A DNA stretch of 46,460 nt from Rhodospirillaceae bacterium CCH5-H10 (GTDB taxonomy: Bacteria; Pseudomonadota; Alphaproteobacteria; Reyranellales; Reyranellaceae), in contig LSKJ01000112.1 in assembly GCA_001557035.1 (NCBI GenBank), forward strand, positions 1-46,460, in the 5' to 3' direction. Shown piece by piece: positions 1 through 7,257 of the stretch. Each line of letters begins with the position of its first letter. The stretch's first letter is position 1. The notes beneath the pieces are model-generated. The model saw only the letters and a program-made list of their open reading frames with translations. It did no database searches and had not been told where the DNA came from. The translations under genes and the position numbers were made by a program.

Positions 1-1
1 C

Positions 2-2161
2 CGCTCCAAGCCGATCCGCGAGGCGATCGACGACGTCGAGTTCACGCTGGCCCTCGCGGCGATCCTGGTCGTCATCGCCATCTACTTCTTCCTGCGGAGC
101 TTCCGCGCGACGATGATCCCGGCGATCGCGCTGCCGATTTCGGTGATCGGCACCTTTGCCGGCATGTACCTCTGCGGCCATTCGATCGACAACATCTCGC
201 TGCTGGCACTGACGCTCGCCGTGGGCTTCGTGGTCGACGACGCCATCGTCATGCTGGAGAACATCGTCCGTCACATCGAGGCGGGCGAAAAGCCGATGGA
301 AGCCGCGCTCAAGGGCTCCCGGGAAGTCGGCTTCACGATCGTGTCGATGACGCTGTCGCTGGTGGCGGTCTTCATCCCCGTCCTCTTCATGGGCGGCGTC
401 GTGGGCCGGATGTTCAACGAATTCGGCCTTGTGATCGCCTTTGCCATCCTGATCTCGGGCGTCGTTTCGTTGACGCTGACGCCGATGCTCTGCTCGCGAT
501 GGCTGAAGCCGATCGACCACCACGAAAAGCACAATGCGCTACTGCGCATGTTCGAGTGGGGTTTCACGAAGCTGACCGAGGGCTATGGATGGGCGCTGCG
601 GCGAACGGTGCGCCTGCCGCGGCTGGTGCTGGCCATAACGCTCGGAACCTTCGTGGTGACGGCGCTCCTCTTCCAGGCGATCCCGAAGGGCTTTTTCCCG
701 TCGGAAGATATCGGCCAGATCCAGGGTTCTACGGTCGGTCCCGACGATGCCTCGTTCGACGCCATGGTCGCGCGTCAGTCGGCGCTTGCCGAAGTCCTCC
801 GGCGAGACCCCGACGTCGTGTCGGTGATGTCCACGGTCGGCGGTGGCAACGCCGCAGCAACGGTCAATTCCGGCCGTATCTTCATCATGCTGCGGGACAA
901 GCCGGAGCGTAAGGACAGCGCCCAGCAGGTCATTGCCCGCCTGCGCCGTTCCGCGGCTACCGTGCCGGGCATCAACGTGTTCTTCCAGGCGGCCCAGTCG
1001 ATCAATATCAGCACGACGCAAAGCCGCGCCCAGTATCAGTTCGGCATGCGCTCGAGCGATCTCAACCTGCTGCGCGAGTACGCGCCGGCGATGGAAGCCA
1101 GGATGCGCCGCATTCCCGCGATCCTCGACGTGAACTCCGATCTGCAGGTGCGCGCCCGCTCGGCGATGATCGACATCGATCGCGACATCGCCTCGCGTCT
1201 GGGCGTGTCGGTCGACCAGATCCGGCTGCTCCTCTACTCGGCCTTCGGGTCCCGTCAGGTGTCGACGATCTATGCTTCGGACGATACCTACCAGGTGATC
1301 CTCGAGGCCGATCCGAAGTACGGCGACGCCGGCGACATCCTGCGGCGTCTCCAGGTGCGCACGCCGAACGGCGGGCTGGTGCCGCTCGACACGCTGGCCA
1401 AGCGCACCGACAAGCCGACCTCGCTCACCGTCAACCACATCGCCCAGCTCCCCTCCGTCATGATCTCGTTCAATCTGGCCCCGGGGGTGGCGCTCGGCGA
1501 AGCGGTGCGTGACATCCAGGCAGCCGCGGTGGAGGTAGGGCTGCCGGCAACCATCACGACCAGCTTCGAGGGCAGTGCCCAGGTTTTCCAGCAGGCCGTG
1601 GCAAACCAGGGCCTGCTGCTGTTCGCCGCCATCCTGGTGATCTACATCATCCTGGGGATCCTCTACGAGAACTTCATCCACCCGCTGACGATCCTGTCGG
1701 GTCTGCCGTCGGCCGGCATCGGCGCGCTCGCCACGCTGATGCTCTTCAACATGGACCTTTCGGTCATCGCGATGATCGGCGTGGTCATGCTGATCGGCAT
1801 CGTGAAGAAGAACGCCATCATGATGGTCGACTTCGCAATCGAACGCCGCGGGCAGGGGGCGGATGCCCAGACCGCGATCGTCGAGGCGGCGTTGCTCCGC
1901 TTCCGGCCGATCATGATGACGACCGTCTGCGCCCTGCTCGGTGCGCTGCCGATCGCCGTTGGCCATGGCGCCGGCGCCGAACTGCGCCAGCCGCTGGGAA
2001 TAACGGTGGTGGGAGGCCTGATGGTGTCGCAGCTTCTCACCCTGTTCATCACGCCGGTCGTCTACATCTGGTTCGACAAGCTCACCGGCATGAAGTTCAG
2101 CCCCGGCTGGGCCAGGCGCTGGCGCACCAAGGGTCAGACTCCTCCTGCACCGGCTGAATAA
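2..2161 (+). CDS. RND (HAE1) multidrug efflux permease, 5' end missing
   Basis: Inner-membrane proton-driven efflux pump subunit of the AcrB/MdtB type, working with a periplasmic adaptor and an outer-membrane channel. The reading frame is open from base 2, so the gene starts outside the window. 719 residues are visible against about 1030-1050 for the family, so roughly the first 300 are missing. A double-aspartate motif (GFVVDDAIVMLEN, near base 236) is the transmembrane proton relay. The second half of the protein has the periplasmic porter repeat (FFPSEDIGQIQG onwards) and the second membrane block ending in GIVKKNAIMMVDFAIE and FRPIMMTTVCALLGALP. The tail after the last helix is short and polar. 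It ends 4 bp before the amidase gene, but the function of that gene is unrelated. The family assignment is secure; the substrate is unknown. Confidence 0.95.
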   Translation, partial: RSKPIREAIDDVEFTLALAAILVVIAIYFFLRSFRATMIPAIALPISVIGTFAGMYLCGHSIDNISLLALTLAVGFVVDDAIVMLENIVRHIEAGEKPMEAALKGSREVGFTIVSMTLSLVAVFIPVLFMGGVVGRMFNEFGLVIAFAILISGVVSLTLTPMLCSRWLKPIDHHEKHNALLRMFEWGFTKLTEGYGWALRRTVRLPRLVLAITLGTFVVTALLFQAIPKGFFPSEDIGQIQGSTVGPDDASFDAMVARQSALAEVLRRDPDVVSVMSTVGGGNAAATVNSGRIFIMLRDKPERKDSAQQVIARLRRSAATVPGINVFFQAAQSINISTTQSRAQYQFGMRSSDLNLLREYAPAMEARMRRIPAILDVNSDLQVRARSAMIDIDRDIASRLGVSVDQIRLLLYSAFGSRQVSTIYASDDTYQVILEADPKYGDAGDILRRLQVRTPNGGLVPLDTLAKRTDKPTSLTVNHIAQLPSVMISFNLAPGVALGEAVRDIQAAAVEVGLPATITTSFEGSAQVFQQAVANQGLLLFAAILVIYIILGILYENFIHPLTILSGLPSAGIGALATLMLFNMDLSVIAMIGVVMLIGIVKKNAIMMVDFAIERRGQGADAQTAIVEAALLRFRPIMMTTVCALLGALPIAVGHGAGAELRQPLGITVVGGLMVSQLLTLFITPVVYIWFDKLTGMKFSPGWARRWRTKGQTPPAPAE

Positions 2162-2165
2162 CTGC

Positions 2166-3347
2166 ATGACTGACGAGATCGGCGCCTTCGTTCCCGGCCC
2201 CCGTGTGCATATCGAGGGGCGTGCCGGCGGGCCGCTGGCGGGGCTCACCTTCGCGGCCAAGGACCTGTTCGCGGTGGCGGGCGTCCCGACCGGCGGCGGC
2301 AATCACGACTGGCCCACCGGCCGGCCGATTCCCGACAGGCATTCCTGGGCGGTGCAGACGCTGCTCGATGCCGGCGCCACGCTGATCGGCAAGACCATCA
2401 CCGACGAGGTGTCGCTCGGCATCCTGGGCGAGAACGCCTTCGACGGCACGCCGAAGAACGTGGCGGCGCCGGGCCGCGTGCCGGGCGGCTCGTCCTCGGG
2501 CTCGGCCGCGGCCGTCGCCGCGGGGATCTGCGACACCGCACTCGGTACCGACACCGGCGGCTCGGTGCGCGTTCCGTCGAGCTTCTGCGGCCTCCACGGC
2601 ATCCGCCCCACGCACGGCAGGATCGACGTGACGGGCATGCTGCCCCAGGCACCGACCTCCGACACGACCGGCTGGTTCGCGCGCGATGCCGAGACGTTCG
2701 CGCGGGTGTCCGCCGTGATGCTGGGGGAAGAGATTCCCTCGACGCTGCCCACGAAGCTGATCGTGGCCGTCGATGCGTTCGGCTTCGCGGATGCCGATAC
2801 CGCCGAGGCGCTGCAGCCGATGGTGACGAAGCTTGCCAAGCTGATCGGTTCGAGCCGCGAGGAGATCATGGCGCCGCAGGGCCTGTCGGTGTGGGCGCGC
2901 GCCCAGCGCAGCCTGCAGCCGGCCGAGGCCTATGCGACGTTCCGGAGCTGGCTCGACGAGCGCAATCCGCGCTTCGCCTTCTCGGTGGCCAAGGCGCTGG
3001 TGAGCGGCTCGATGATTCCCGAGAGCGACAAGGTCTGGGCCAACCTGATGCGCCAGGAAGCGCGCGGCCGAATGAAGTACCTGCTGCCGGAGGGCACGAT
3101 CCTCTGCCTGCCGACCACGCCGTTCCCCGCGCCGAAGGTCGGGCTGCCGCTGTCGGTGCTCGATCCGCTGCGCGACCGCATCACCTGCCTCTGCGCGCAG
3201 GGCGGGCTGGCGGGCTTTCCGCAGGTCAATCTTCCCGGCGCCACGACGGTTGACGGTCTGCCGGTCGGCCTGTCCATCATCGGCCCGCGCGGCAGCGATG
3301 CGACCCTGGTCGCGGTGGCGCGCGCGATGGAGAGGGCGGCGGGCTGA
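2166..3347 (+). CDS. Amidase-signature family hydrolase (AMI1-like)
   Basis: 393-residue cytoplasmic amidase that hydrolyses a C-N amide bond through a Ser-cisSer-Lys triad. The lysine is in FAAKDLF (Lys32), the cis-serine in PGGSSSGSA (about residue 112) and the nucleophile in GTDTGGSVRVPSS (Ser134). The length and the run GGNHDW / ENAFDGTPKN resemble plant AMI1 (indole-3-acetamide hydrolase) and short bacterial amidases more than the 450-residue GatA/AtzF proteins; this comparison is from memory. The ATG lies 4 bp after the RND stop. It is followed by an acetyltransferase and an AtzH/HpxZ-like gene, a partner often found with AtzE/HpxY amidases of ureide, cyanurate and oxamate degradation. 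The small AtzG/HpxX-type subunit is not present. Substrate unknown. Confidence 0.92.
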   Translation: MTDEIGAFVPGPRVHIEGRAGGPLAGLTFAAKDLFAVAGVPTGGGNHDWPTGRPIPDRHSWAVQTLLDAGATLIGKTITDEVSLGILGENAFDGTPKNVAAPGRVPGGSSSGSAAAVAAGICDTALGTDTGGSVRVPSSFCGLHGIRPTHGRIDVTGMLPQAPTSDTTGWFARDAETFARVSAVMLGEEIPSTLPTKLIVAVDAFGFADADTAEALQPMVTKLAKLIGSSREEIMAPQGLSVWARAQRSLQPAEAYATFRSWLDERNPRFAFSVAKALVSGSMIPESDKVWANLMRQEARGRMKYLLPEGTILCLPTTPFPAPKVGLPLSVLDPLRDRITCLCAQGGLAGFPQVNLPGATTVDGLPVGLSIIGPRGSDATLVAVARAMERAAG

Positions 3348-3368
3348 TCGCGCCTTCCCGAAGGAGGC

Positions 3369-3923
3369 GTGTTGGCGACCGAAAAGCAGAAGATGCTGGC
3401 GGGCGAGCTCTACGTCGCGACGGGCGAGGAGCTGGCGGCCGACGCAAGGCGCGTCGCCGAGTGGATGGACCGCTACAACGCCTCGATCACCGCCACGCAG
3501 AAGAACCATCCGGCCCTTCTGCGTGAGATCATGGCGTCGGTGGGCGAGGGTGCCTACATCCGCCCGCCCTTCCATTGCGACTACGGCTACAACATCAGCC
3601 TCGGCAAGGGCGTCTTCCTCAACTTCAACTGCGTGATTCTCGACGTGGTGAAGGTCACGATCGGCGATCGCACGCAGATCGGGCCGGGCGTGCAGATCCT
3701 CACCGCCGACCACCCGCGCGATCCCGCTCAGCGTCGCGCCGGCCTGGAGTTCGGCCGGCCCGTCACCATCGGCACCGACGTCTGGATCGGCGGCGGCGCG
3801 ATCGTGCTGCCGGGCGTGACCATCGGCGACGGTGCGATCGTGGGCGCGGGCGCCGTCGTGACGCGCTCCGTGCCGGCCGGTGCTACTGTCGTCGGAAACC
3901 CAGCCAGAGAGAGGCCAGCGTGA
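3369..3923 (+). CDS. Maltose O-acetyltransferase-like hexapeptide acyltransferase (NodL/LacA/Maa family)
   Basis: 184-residue left-handed beta-helix acyltransferase that moves acetyl from acetyl-CoA to a hydroxyl of a sugar or similar small molecule. Residues 1-60 form the maltose-acetyltransferase cap (EKQKMLAGELY). The hexapeptide repeats run from about 70 to 180 (VTIGDRTQIGPG, VTIGTDVWIGGG, VTIGDGAIVGAG), and the likely catalytic histidine is in ILTADHPRD. Start: AAGGAGG at 3361-3367 lies only 1 base before the GTG at 3369 and 4 bases before a TTG at 3372, so the TTG may be the real start. The next possible start, ATG at 3393, would remove part of the cap. The stop overlaps the next gene by 4 bp (GTGA), suggesting translational coupling. 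Why an acetyltransferase sits in this catabolic cluster is unclear. Confidence 0.9.
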   Translation: MLATEKQKMLAGELYVATGEELAADARRVAEWMDRYNASITATQKNHPALLREIMASVGEGAYIRPPFHCDYGYNISLGKGVFLNFNCVILDVVKVTIGDRTQIGPGVQILTADHPRDPAQRRAGLEFGRPVTIGTDVWIGGGAIVLPGVTIGDGAIVGAGAVVTRSVPAGATVVGNPARERPA

Positions 3924-4324
3924 CGGATTTTACCCCGAACATTCCCGAGGTCGTCGAAGAGGTGCGCGTGCTGTTCGAGCGCTACGAGCAGGCGCTGATC
4001 GACAAGAACGTCGAGGTGCTCGACGCCACCTTCTGGAACAGCCCGCACACGATCCGCCTCGCCAACAGCGAGCACGGGTACGGCTTCGACCGCATCCACG
4101 CCTTTCGCGTCGCGCGCCCGCCGGGACCCGGCACCAAGGAGAAGCGCCTGCGGCTCGATATCGTGACCCTGGGCCGCGACTTCGCCACGGTGTCGCTGGT
4201 CTACAAGGTGCGCGGCCGGGAGATGACGGGCCGGCAGACCCAGACCTGGGTCCGCTTTCCCGACGTGGGCTGGAAGGTCGTCCATGCGCACGTCTCGATG
4301 ATGGCCGAAGAGCCGATCCACTGA
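3920..4324 (+). CDS. AtzH/HpxZ-like protein (DUF3225, NTF2 fold)
   Basis: 134-residue protein of the AtzH-like family. Characterised relatives are AtzH of cyanuric-acid mineralisation, reported as a 1,3-dicarboxyurea deamidase, and HpxZ of the oxalurate/oxamate branch of purine catabolism. What is seen: the family-typical helix FERYEQALIDKNVEVLDATFW, then SPHTIRLA, GYGFDRIHAFR and a C-terminal sheet ending VGWKVVHAHVSMM. It starts with GTG inside the stop of the acyltransferase (4-bp overlap). The neighbouring amidase makes a role in degrading an N-acyl or N-carboxy compound likely, but no substrate can be read from the sequence. Confidence 0.85.
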   Translation: MTDFTPNIPEVVEEVRVLFERYEQALIDKNVEVLDATFWNSPHTIRLANSEHGYGFDRIHAFRVARPPGPGTKEKRLRLDIVTLGRDFATVSLVYKVRGREMTGRQTQTWVRFPDVGWKVVHAHVSMMAEEPIH

Positions 4325-4350
4325 CCAGACCGCCCGCGACGGAGGAAACG

Positions 4351-5388
4351 ATGGCCCAACCCGCCGAGAGCCTTGGCAACGTGATGAATCCCAACCCCGC
4401 CTGGGTCGCCAAGGTGAGCGAACCGGCGCTGGAGCCCGATCTGCCGATCATCGATCCGCATCACCATCTCTGGCAGAGACCCGGCAACGACTACCTGTTT
4501 CACGACCTGTTGGCCGACACGCAGACCGGGCACAACATCGTCGGCACGGTGTTCGTCGACTGCCATTCGATGTATCGCAAGGATGGCCCGGCGGAGTTGC
4601 GCTGCATCGGCGAGACCGAGTTCGCCAACGGCGTGGCGGCGATGAGCGCGTCTGGCCTCTACGGCAACCTGCGCGCCTGTGCCGGCATCGTCGGTCATGT
4701 CGACCTGCGCCGCGGTGAGAAGGCAGGCGACGTGTTCGATGCGCAGATCGCCGCCGGCAACGGCCGCTTCAAGGGGATCCGACACCAGACCGGCTGGGAC
4801 GCCGATCCCGGCATCCGCAATTCGCGCAACGATCCGCCGCCCGAGCAGACGCGCGACCTGACCTGGCGCGAGGGCTTCCGGGAACTGGCGAAGCGCGATC
4901 TGACCTTCGACGCCTGGCTGTACCATCCGCAACTCGCCGAGATCGCGGAACTGGCCGACGCCTTTCCGGGGACGCACATCGTCCTCGACCATGTCGGCGG
5001 CCCCCTGGGCTATGCCGGTTATGCCGGTCGCCACGACGAAGTACGGGCGGCCTGGAAGAAATCGATGGCCGAACTGTCGAAGCGGCAGAACATCGTGGTG
5101 AAGGTCGGCGGCCTCGGCATGGCGATGGGCTTCTTCGACTTCTACCAGCGCCCGACGCCGCCGGGCTCGGCGGAACTGGCCGAGGCATTCCGGCCCTGGG
5201 TCGAGACCTGCATCGACCTGTTTGGCGTCGATCGCTGCATGTACGAGAGCAACTTCCCGGTCGACAAGATCACCTCCGGGTACGGCGTCCTGTGGAACGC
5301 GTTCAAGAGGCTGTCAGCCGGCTGCTCCACGGCTGAAAAGACCGCTCTGTTCTCGGGCACCGCCAGCAGGGTTTACCGCCTGGGCTGA
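4351..5388 (+). CDS. Amidohydrolase family 2 protein (COG3618, lactonase-like)
   Basis: 345-residue TIM-barrel metal hydrolase. Amidohydrolase-2 proteins of this group include L-fuconolactonase, 2-pyrone-4,6-dicarboxylate lactonase and related decarboxylases. The metal motif HxH is in IIDPHHHLW (His37 and His39). GIRHQTGWD, IVLDHVGGPL and the C-terminal YESNFPVDK follow in the family order; the last corresponds to the metal-ligand Asp/Asn segment that is more often GSDWP. The ATG at 4351 has a strong GGAGGAAACG ribosome site. It lies 26 bp after the AtzH-like gene and so completes the four-gene enzyme block upstream of the TRAP transporter. Whether it opens a lactone or hydrolyses another ring is not known. 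Confidence 0.9.
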   Translation: MAQPAESLGNVMNPNPAWVAKVSEPALEPDLPIIDPHHHLWQRPGNDYLFHDLLADTQTGHNIVGTVFVDCHSMYRKDGPAELRCIGETEFANGVAAMSASGLYGNLRACAGIVGHVDLRRGEKAGDVFDAQIAAGNGRFKGIRHQTGWDADPGIRNSRNDPPPEQTRDLTWREGFRELAKRDLTFDAWLYHPQLAEIAELADAFPGTHIVLDHVGGPLGYAGYAGRHDEVRAAWKKSMAELSKRQNIVVKVGGLGMAMGFFDFYQRPTPPGSAELAEAFRPWVETCIDLFGVDRCMYESNFPVDKITSGYGVLWNAFKRLSAGCSTAEKTALFSGTASRVYRLG

Positions 5389-5445
5389 AACACCATTTGA
5401 CTTTCCGCTGAACGATCTGCAGTTTCGCAAACAGATAAAATTGTT

Positions 5446-5462
5446 GCATCGAACTTCGATGC
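5446..5462. promoter_or_regulatory. Perfect 8-1-8 palindrome, likely operator of the TRAP operon
   Basis: GCATCGAA, one C, then TTCGATGC. It lies in the 179-bp gap between the amidohydrolase and the TRAP binding protein, 105 bp before the ATG. The size and symmetry fit a dimeric repressor of the GntR, IclR or LacI type. No regulator gene lies next to it, so the binding protein is unknown. Confidence 0.5.
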
Positions 5463-5501
5463 GATAACCGGCAGATCGGCAAACGATCGTCGGATCAGGG
5501 A

Positions 5502-5541
5502 GCGAAGGACAGAGCACAAGCGGACGTTCGGCGTCCTTCGC
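5502..5541 (+). promoter_or_regulatory. Two overlapping, mutually exclusive leader hairpins before the TRAP binding-protein gene
   Basis: GCGAAGGAC (5502-5510) pairs perfectly with GTCCTTCGC (5533-5541). Inside the loop GGACG (5522-5526) pairs with CGTCC (5532-5536). The two stems share the 3' arm, so only one can form. The element ends 26 bases before the ATG at 5568 and just upstream of the GGGAGG ribosome site. A leader switch is possible; chance pairing in G+C-rich DNA cannot be excluded. Confidence 0.35.
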
Positions 5542-5567
5542 GTGGCTTTGACCAACGGGAGGAAAAC

Positions 5568-6617
5568 ATGCGCGTACTCGGGGCGTTGGCTGGTGTCGCG
5601 GCGGCCGCTGCGGTCGCGTTGGGTTCGGGGGCGGCAACCGCCCAGGACAAGAAGGTGCGACTGCAGATGCAGTCGAATTTCGCATCGACACTGGCGCTGC
5701 TGGGGCCGAATGCGAACTATACGGTCGACCAGATCAGGAAGCTGTCGGCGGGCAGCATCGACATCAAGTTCTTCGAGCCCGGTGCGCTGGTGCCACCGGG
5801 GCAGGCCTTCGACTCGGTCGCGTCGGGCGCCCTCGACGCGGCCTGGGCGACGCCCGGCTTCTGGACCGGCAAGGACATCGCCTTCGCCGTCTTCTCGACG
5901 GTGCCGTTCGGCCCCGGCCTAGGCGAATACCTCGCCTGGATGAAGCACGGTGGCGGCGAGCAGCTCATGCAGCAGCTCTACGCCAAGTACAACATCCATG
6001 CGGTGATGTGCCATCTGATCCCGCCCGAGGCATCGGGCTGGTTCCGCAAGGAGATCAAGACGCTGGAAGACCTGAAGGGGCTCAAGATGCGCTTCTTCGG
6101 TCTGGGCGCCAACGTCATGCAGAAGCTCGGCGTCTCGACACAGCTCCTGCAGGCCGGCGAGATCTTCCAGGCCCTTCAGTTGGGCACGATCGACGCCACC
6201 GAATTCTCCATGCCGGTGATGGACCTCAGTCTCGGATTCCATCAGGTGGCGAAGTTCTACTACTTCCCCGGCTGGCACCAGCAGGCCACGGTCGGCGACC
6301 TGATCATCAACAAGGCGAAGTGGGATTCGCTATCCGCGCACCAGAAGCAGATCGTCGAGGCGGCGTGCGACCAGACCGTGCTGCGCGGCATGAGCCTCGG
6401 TGAGTCCCTGCAGCCCAAGGCGCTGGCCGAGATCGAGTCCAAGGGCGTCAAGCTCGTGACCTGGGGGCCGGAGTTCATTGCCGCCTTCCAGAAGGCATGG
6501 GACGAGGTCGCAGTCGAGCAGTCCGCGAAGAGCCCTGAATTCAAGAAGGCTTGGGATTCGCTCAGCAACTTCCGCAAGGAATACGCGATCTGGAGGGAGC
6601 GCGGCTACCTCAAGTAG
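5568..6617 (+). CDS. TRAP transporter periplasmic solute-binding protein (DctP family)
   Basis: 349-residue periplasmic binding protein of a tripartite ATP-independent transporter, delivering an organic acid to the DctQM permease. An N-terminal signal peptide (hydrophobic AAAAVALGSGAAT core, likely cleaved before QDKK) is followed by the DctP fold. The conserved GLKMRFFGLGANVMQKLG segment at about 167-185 carries the carboxylate-binding arginine. Next comes a block with IFQALQLGTIDATEFSMP, and then FYYFPGWHQQATVGDLIIN. Relatives with WHQ and EFSMP segments bind 2-oxo or hydroxy acids, but the ligand is not established. The ATG has a GGGAGG ribosome site. It is followed by a strong hairpin and then both permease genes. 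Confidence 0.95.
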   Translation: MRVLGALAGVAAAAAVALGSGAATAQDKKVRLQMQSNFASTLALLGPNANYTVDQIRKLSAGSIDIKFFEPGALVPPGQAFDSVASGALDAAWATPGFWTGKDIAFAVFSTVPFGPGLGEYLAWMKHGGGEQLMQQLYAKYNIHAVMCHLIPPEASGWFRKEIKTLEDLKGLKMRFFGLGANVMQKLGVSTQLLQAGEIFQALQLGTIDATEFSMPVMDLSLGFHQVAKFYYFPGWHQQATVGDLIINKAKWDSLSAHQKQIVEAACDQTVLRGMSLGESLQPKALAEIESKGVKLVTWGPEFIAAFQKAWDEVAVEQSAKSPEFKKAWDSLSNFRKEYAIWRERGYLK

Positions 6618-6634
6618 CCGTTGGTCCGTTCCAC

Positions 6635-6659
6635 GCGGCCGCTCCGAAGGGGCGGCCGC
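6635..6659 (+). terminator. Stable hairpin between TRAP binding protein and permease genes (partial terminator/processing site)
   Basis: Arms at 6635-6645 and 6649-6659 form an 11-bp stem (GCGGCCGC core, one G-T pair) with a GAA loop, followed by TTCCTTCT. It starts 17 bp after the binding-protein stop and ends 25 bp before the DctQ start. In binding-protein-dependent operons such hairpins usually leave more mRNA of the binding protein than of the membrane genes. Confidence 0.65.
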
Positions 6660-6684
6660 TTCCTTCTGGGGGGAGTTCGTTCGA

Positions 6685-7245
6685 ATGCAGGCATTGCTTA
6701 ATGCGAGCGATGTGATCGACGGCATTCTGGCGCGCATCGCACGCACGTTCGGTTGGCTGTTTGTCGCTCTGGTCGTCGTCATCTGCTGGGATGTGCTCAC
6801 GCGCAAGCTGGGCTTCCAGATACCCGGATTCGGATCGACGCCCATCCAGGAACTCGAATGGCACCTGCATGGCGCCCTGTTCCTGTTCTGGCTGGGCTAC
6901 GCCTACATCCGCAATTCCCATGTACGGATCGATGTGTTCACCGCCAACAAGACACCGCGCCAGCAGGCGAAGCTGGAGGTGTTCGGCATTCTCGTCTTCG
7001 CGATTCCCTACTGCATCGTGGCGACCTACTTCTCTTTCCTGTTTGCCCAGGTGTCGTTCCTGCAGAACGAGCGATCGGATGCGCCGAACGGGCTCGAATA
7101 TCGCTGGATATTGAAGGGATGCCTGTTCCTGGGACTGGTCCTCGTCGACCTGGCGGTCGCCTCGGTCCTGATGAGAAAGCTCGTCATGTTGTTCGGTCCT
7201 CCCGATCTCGCTGCGCGCGCCTCGTCGCCCGCGGCCAGTCATTGA
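6685..7245 (+). CDS. TRAP transporter small permease (DctQ family)
   Basis: 186-residue inner-membrane subunit with four predicted helices (about residues 20-42, 57-76, 95-116 and 140-162). The DctQ hallmark is IQELEWHLHGALFLFWLGYAYI, with the charged EW motif and the following NSHVRIDVF. It binds DctM to form the sodium-driven permease. ATG 6685 was chosen because it gives the usual length and follows the intercistronic hairpin; the frame is open further upstream into the binding-protein gene but has no plausible start there. It is 12 bp from DctM. Confidence 0.93.
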   Translation: MQALLNASDVIDGILARIARTFGWLFVALVVVICWDVLTRKLGFQIPGFGSTPIQELEWHLHGALFLFWLGYAYIRNSHVRIDVFTANKTPRQQAKLEVFGILVFAIPYCIVATYFSFLFAQVSFLQNERSDAPNGLEYRWILKGCLFLGLVLVDLAVASVLMRKLVMLFGPPDLAARASSPAASH

Positions 7246-7257
7246 AGGAGACCGGCC

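Noticed and set aside
539..2302. 587-codon open frame on the minus strand over the RND gene
   Set aside because: Mirror frame of a conserved coding region; Arg/His/Asp-rich with no domain. High G+C codon bias leaves such frames open.
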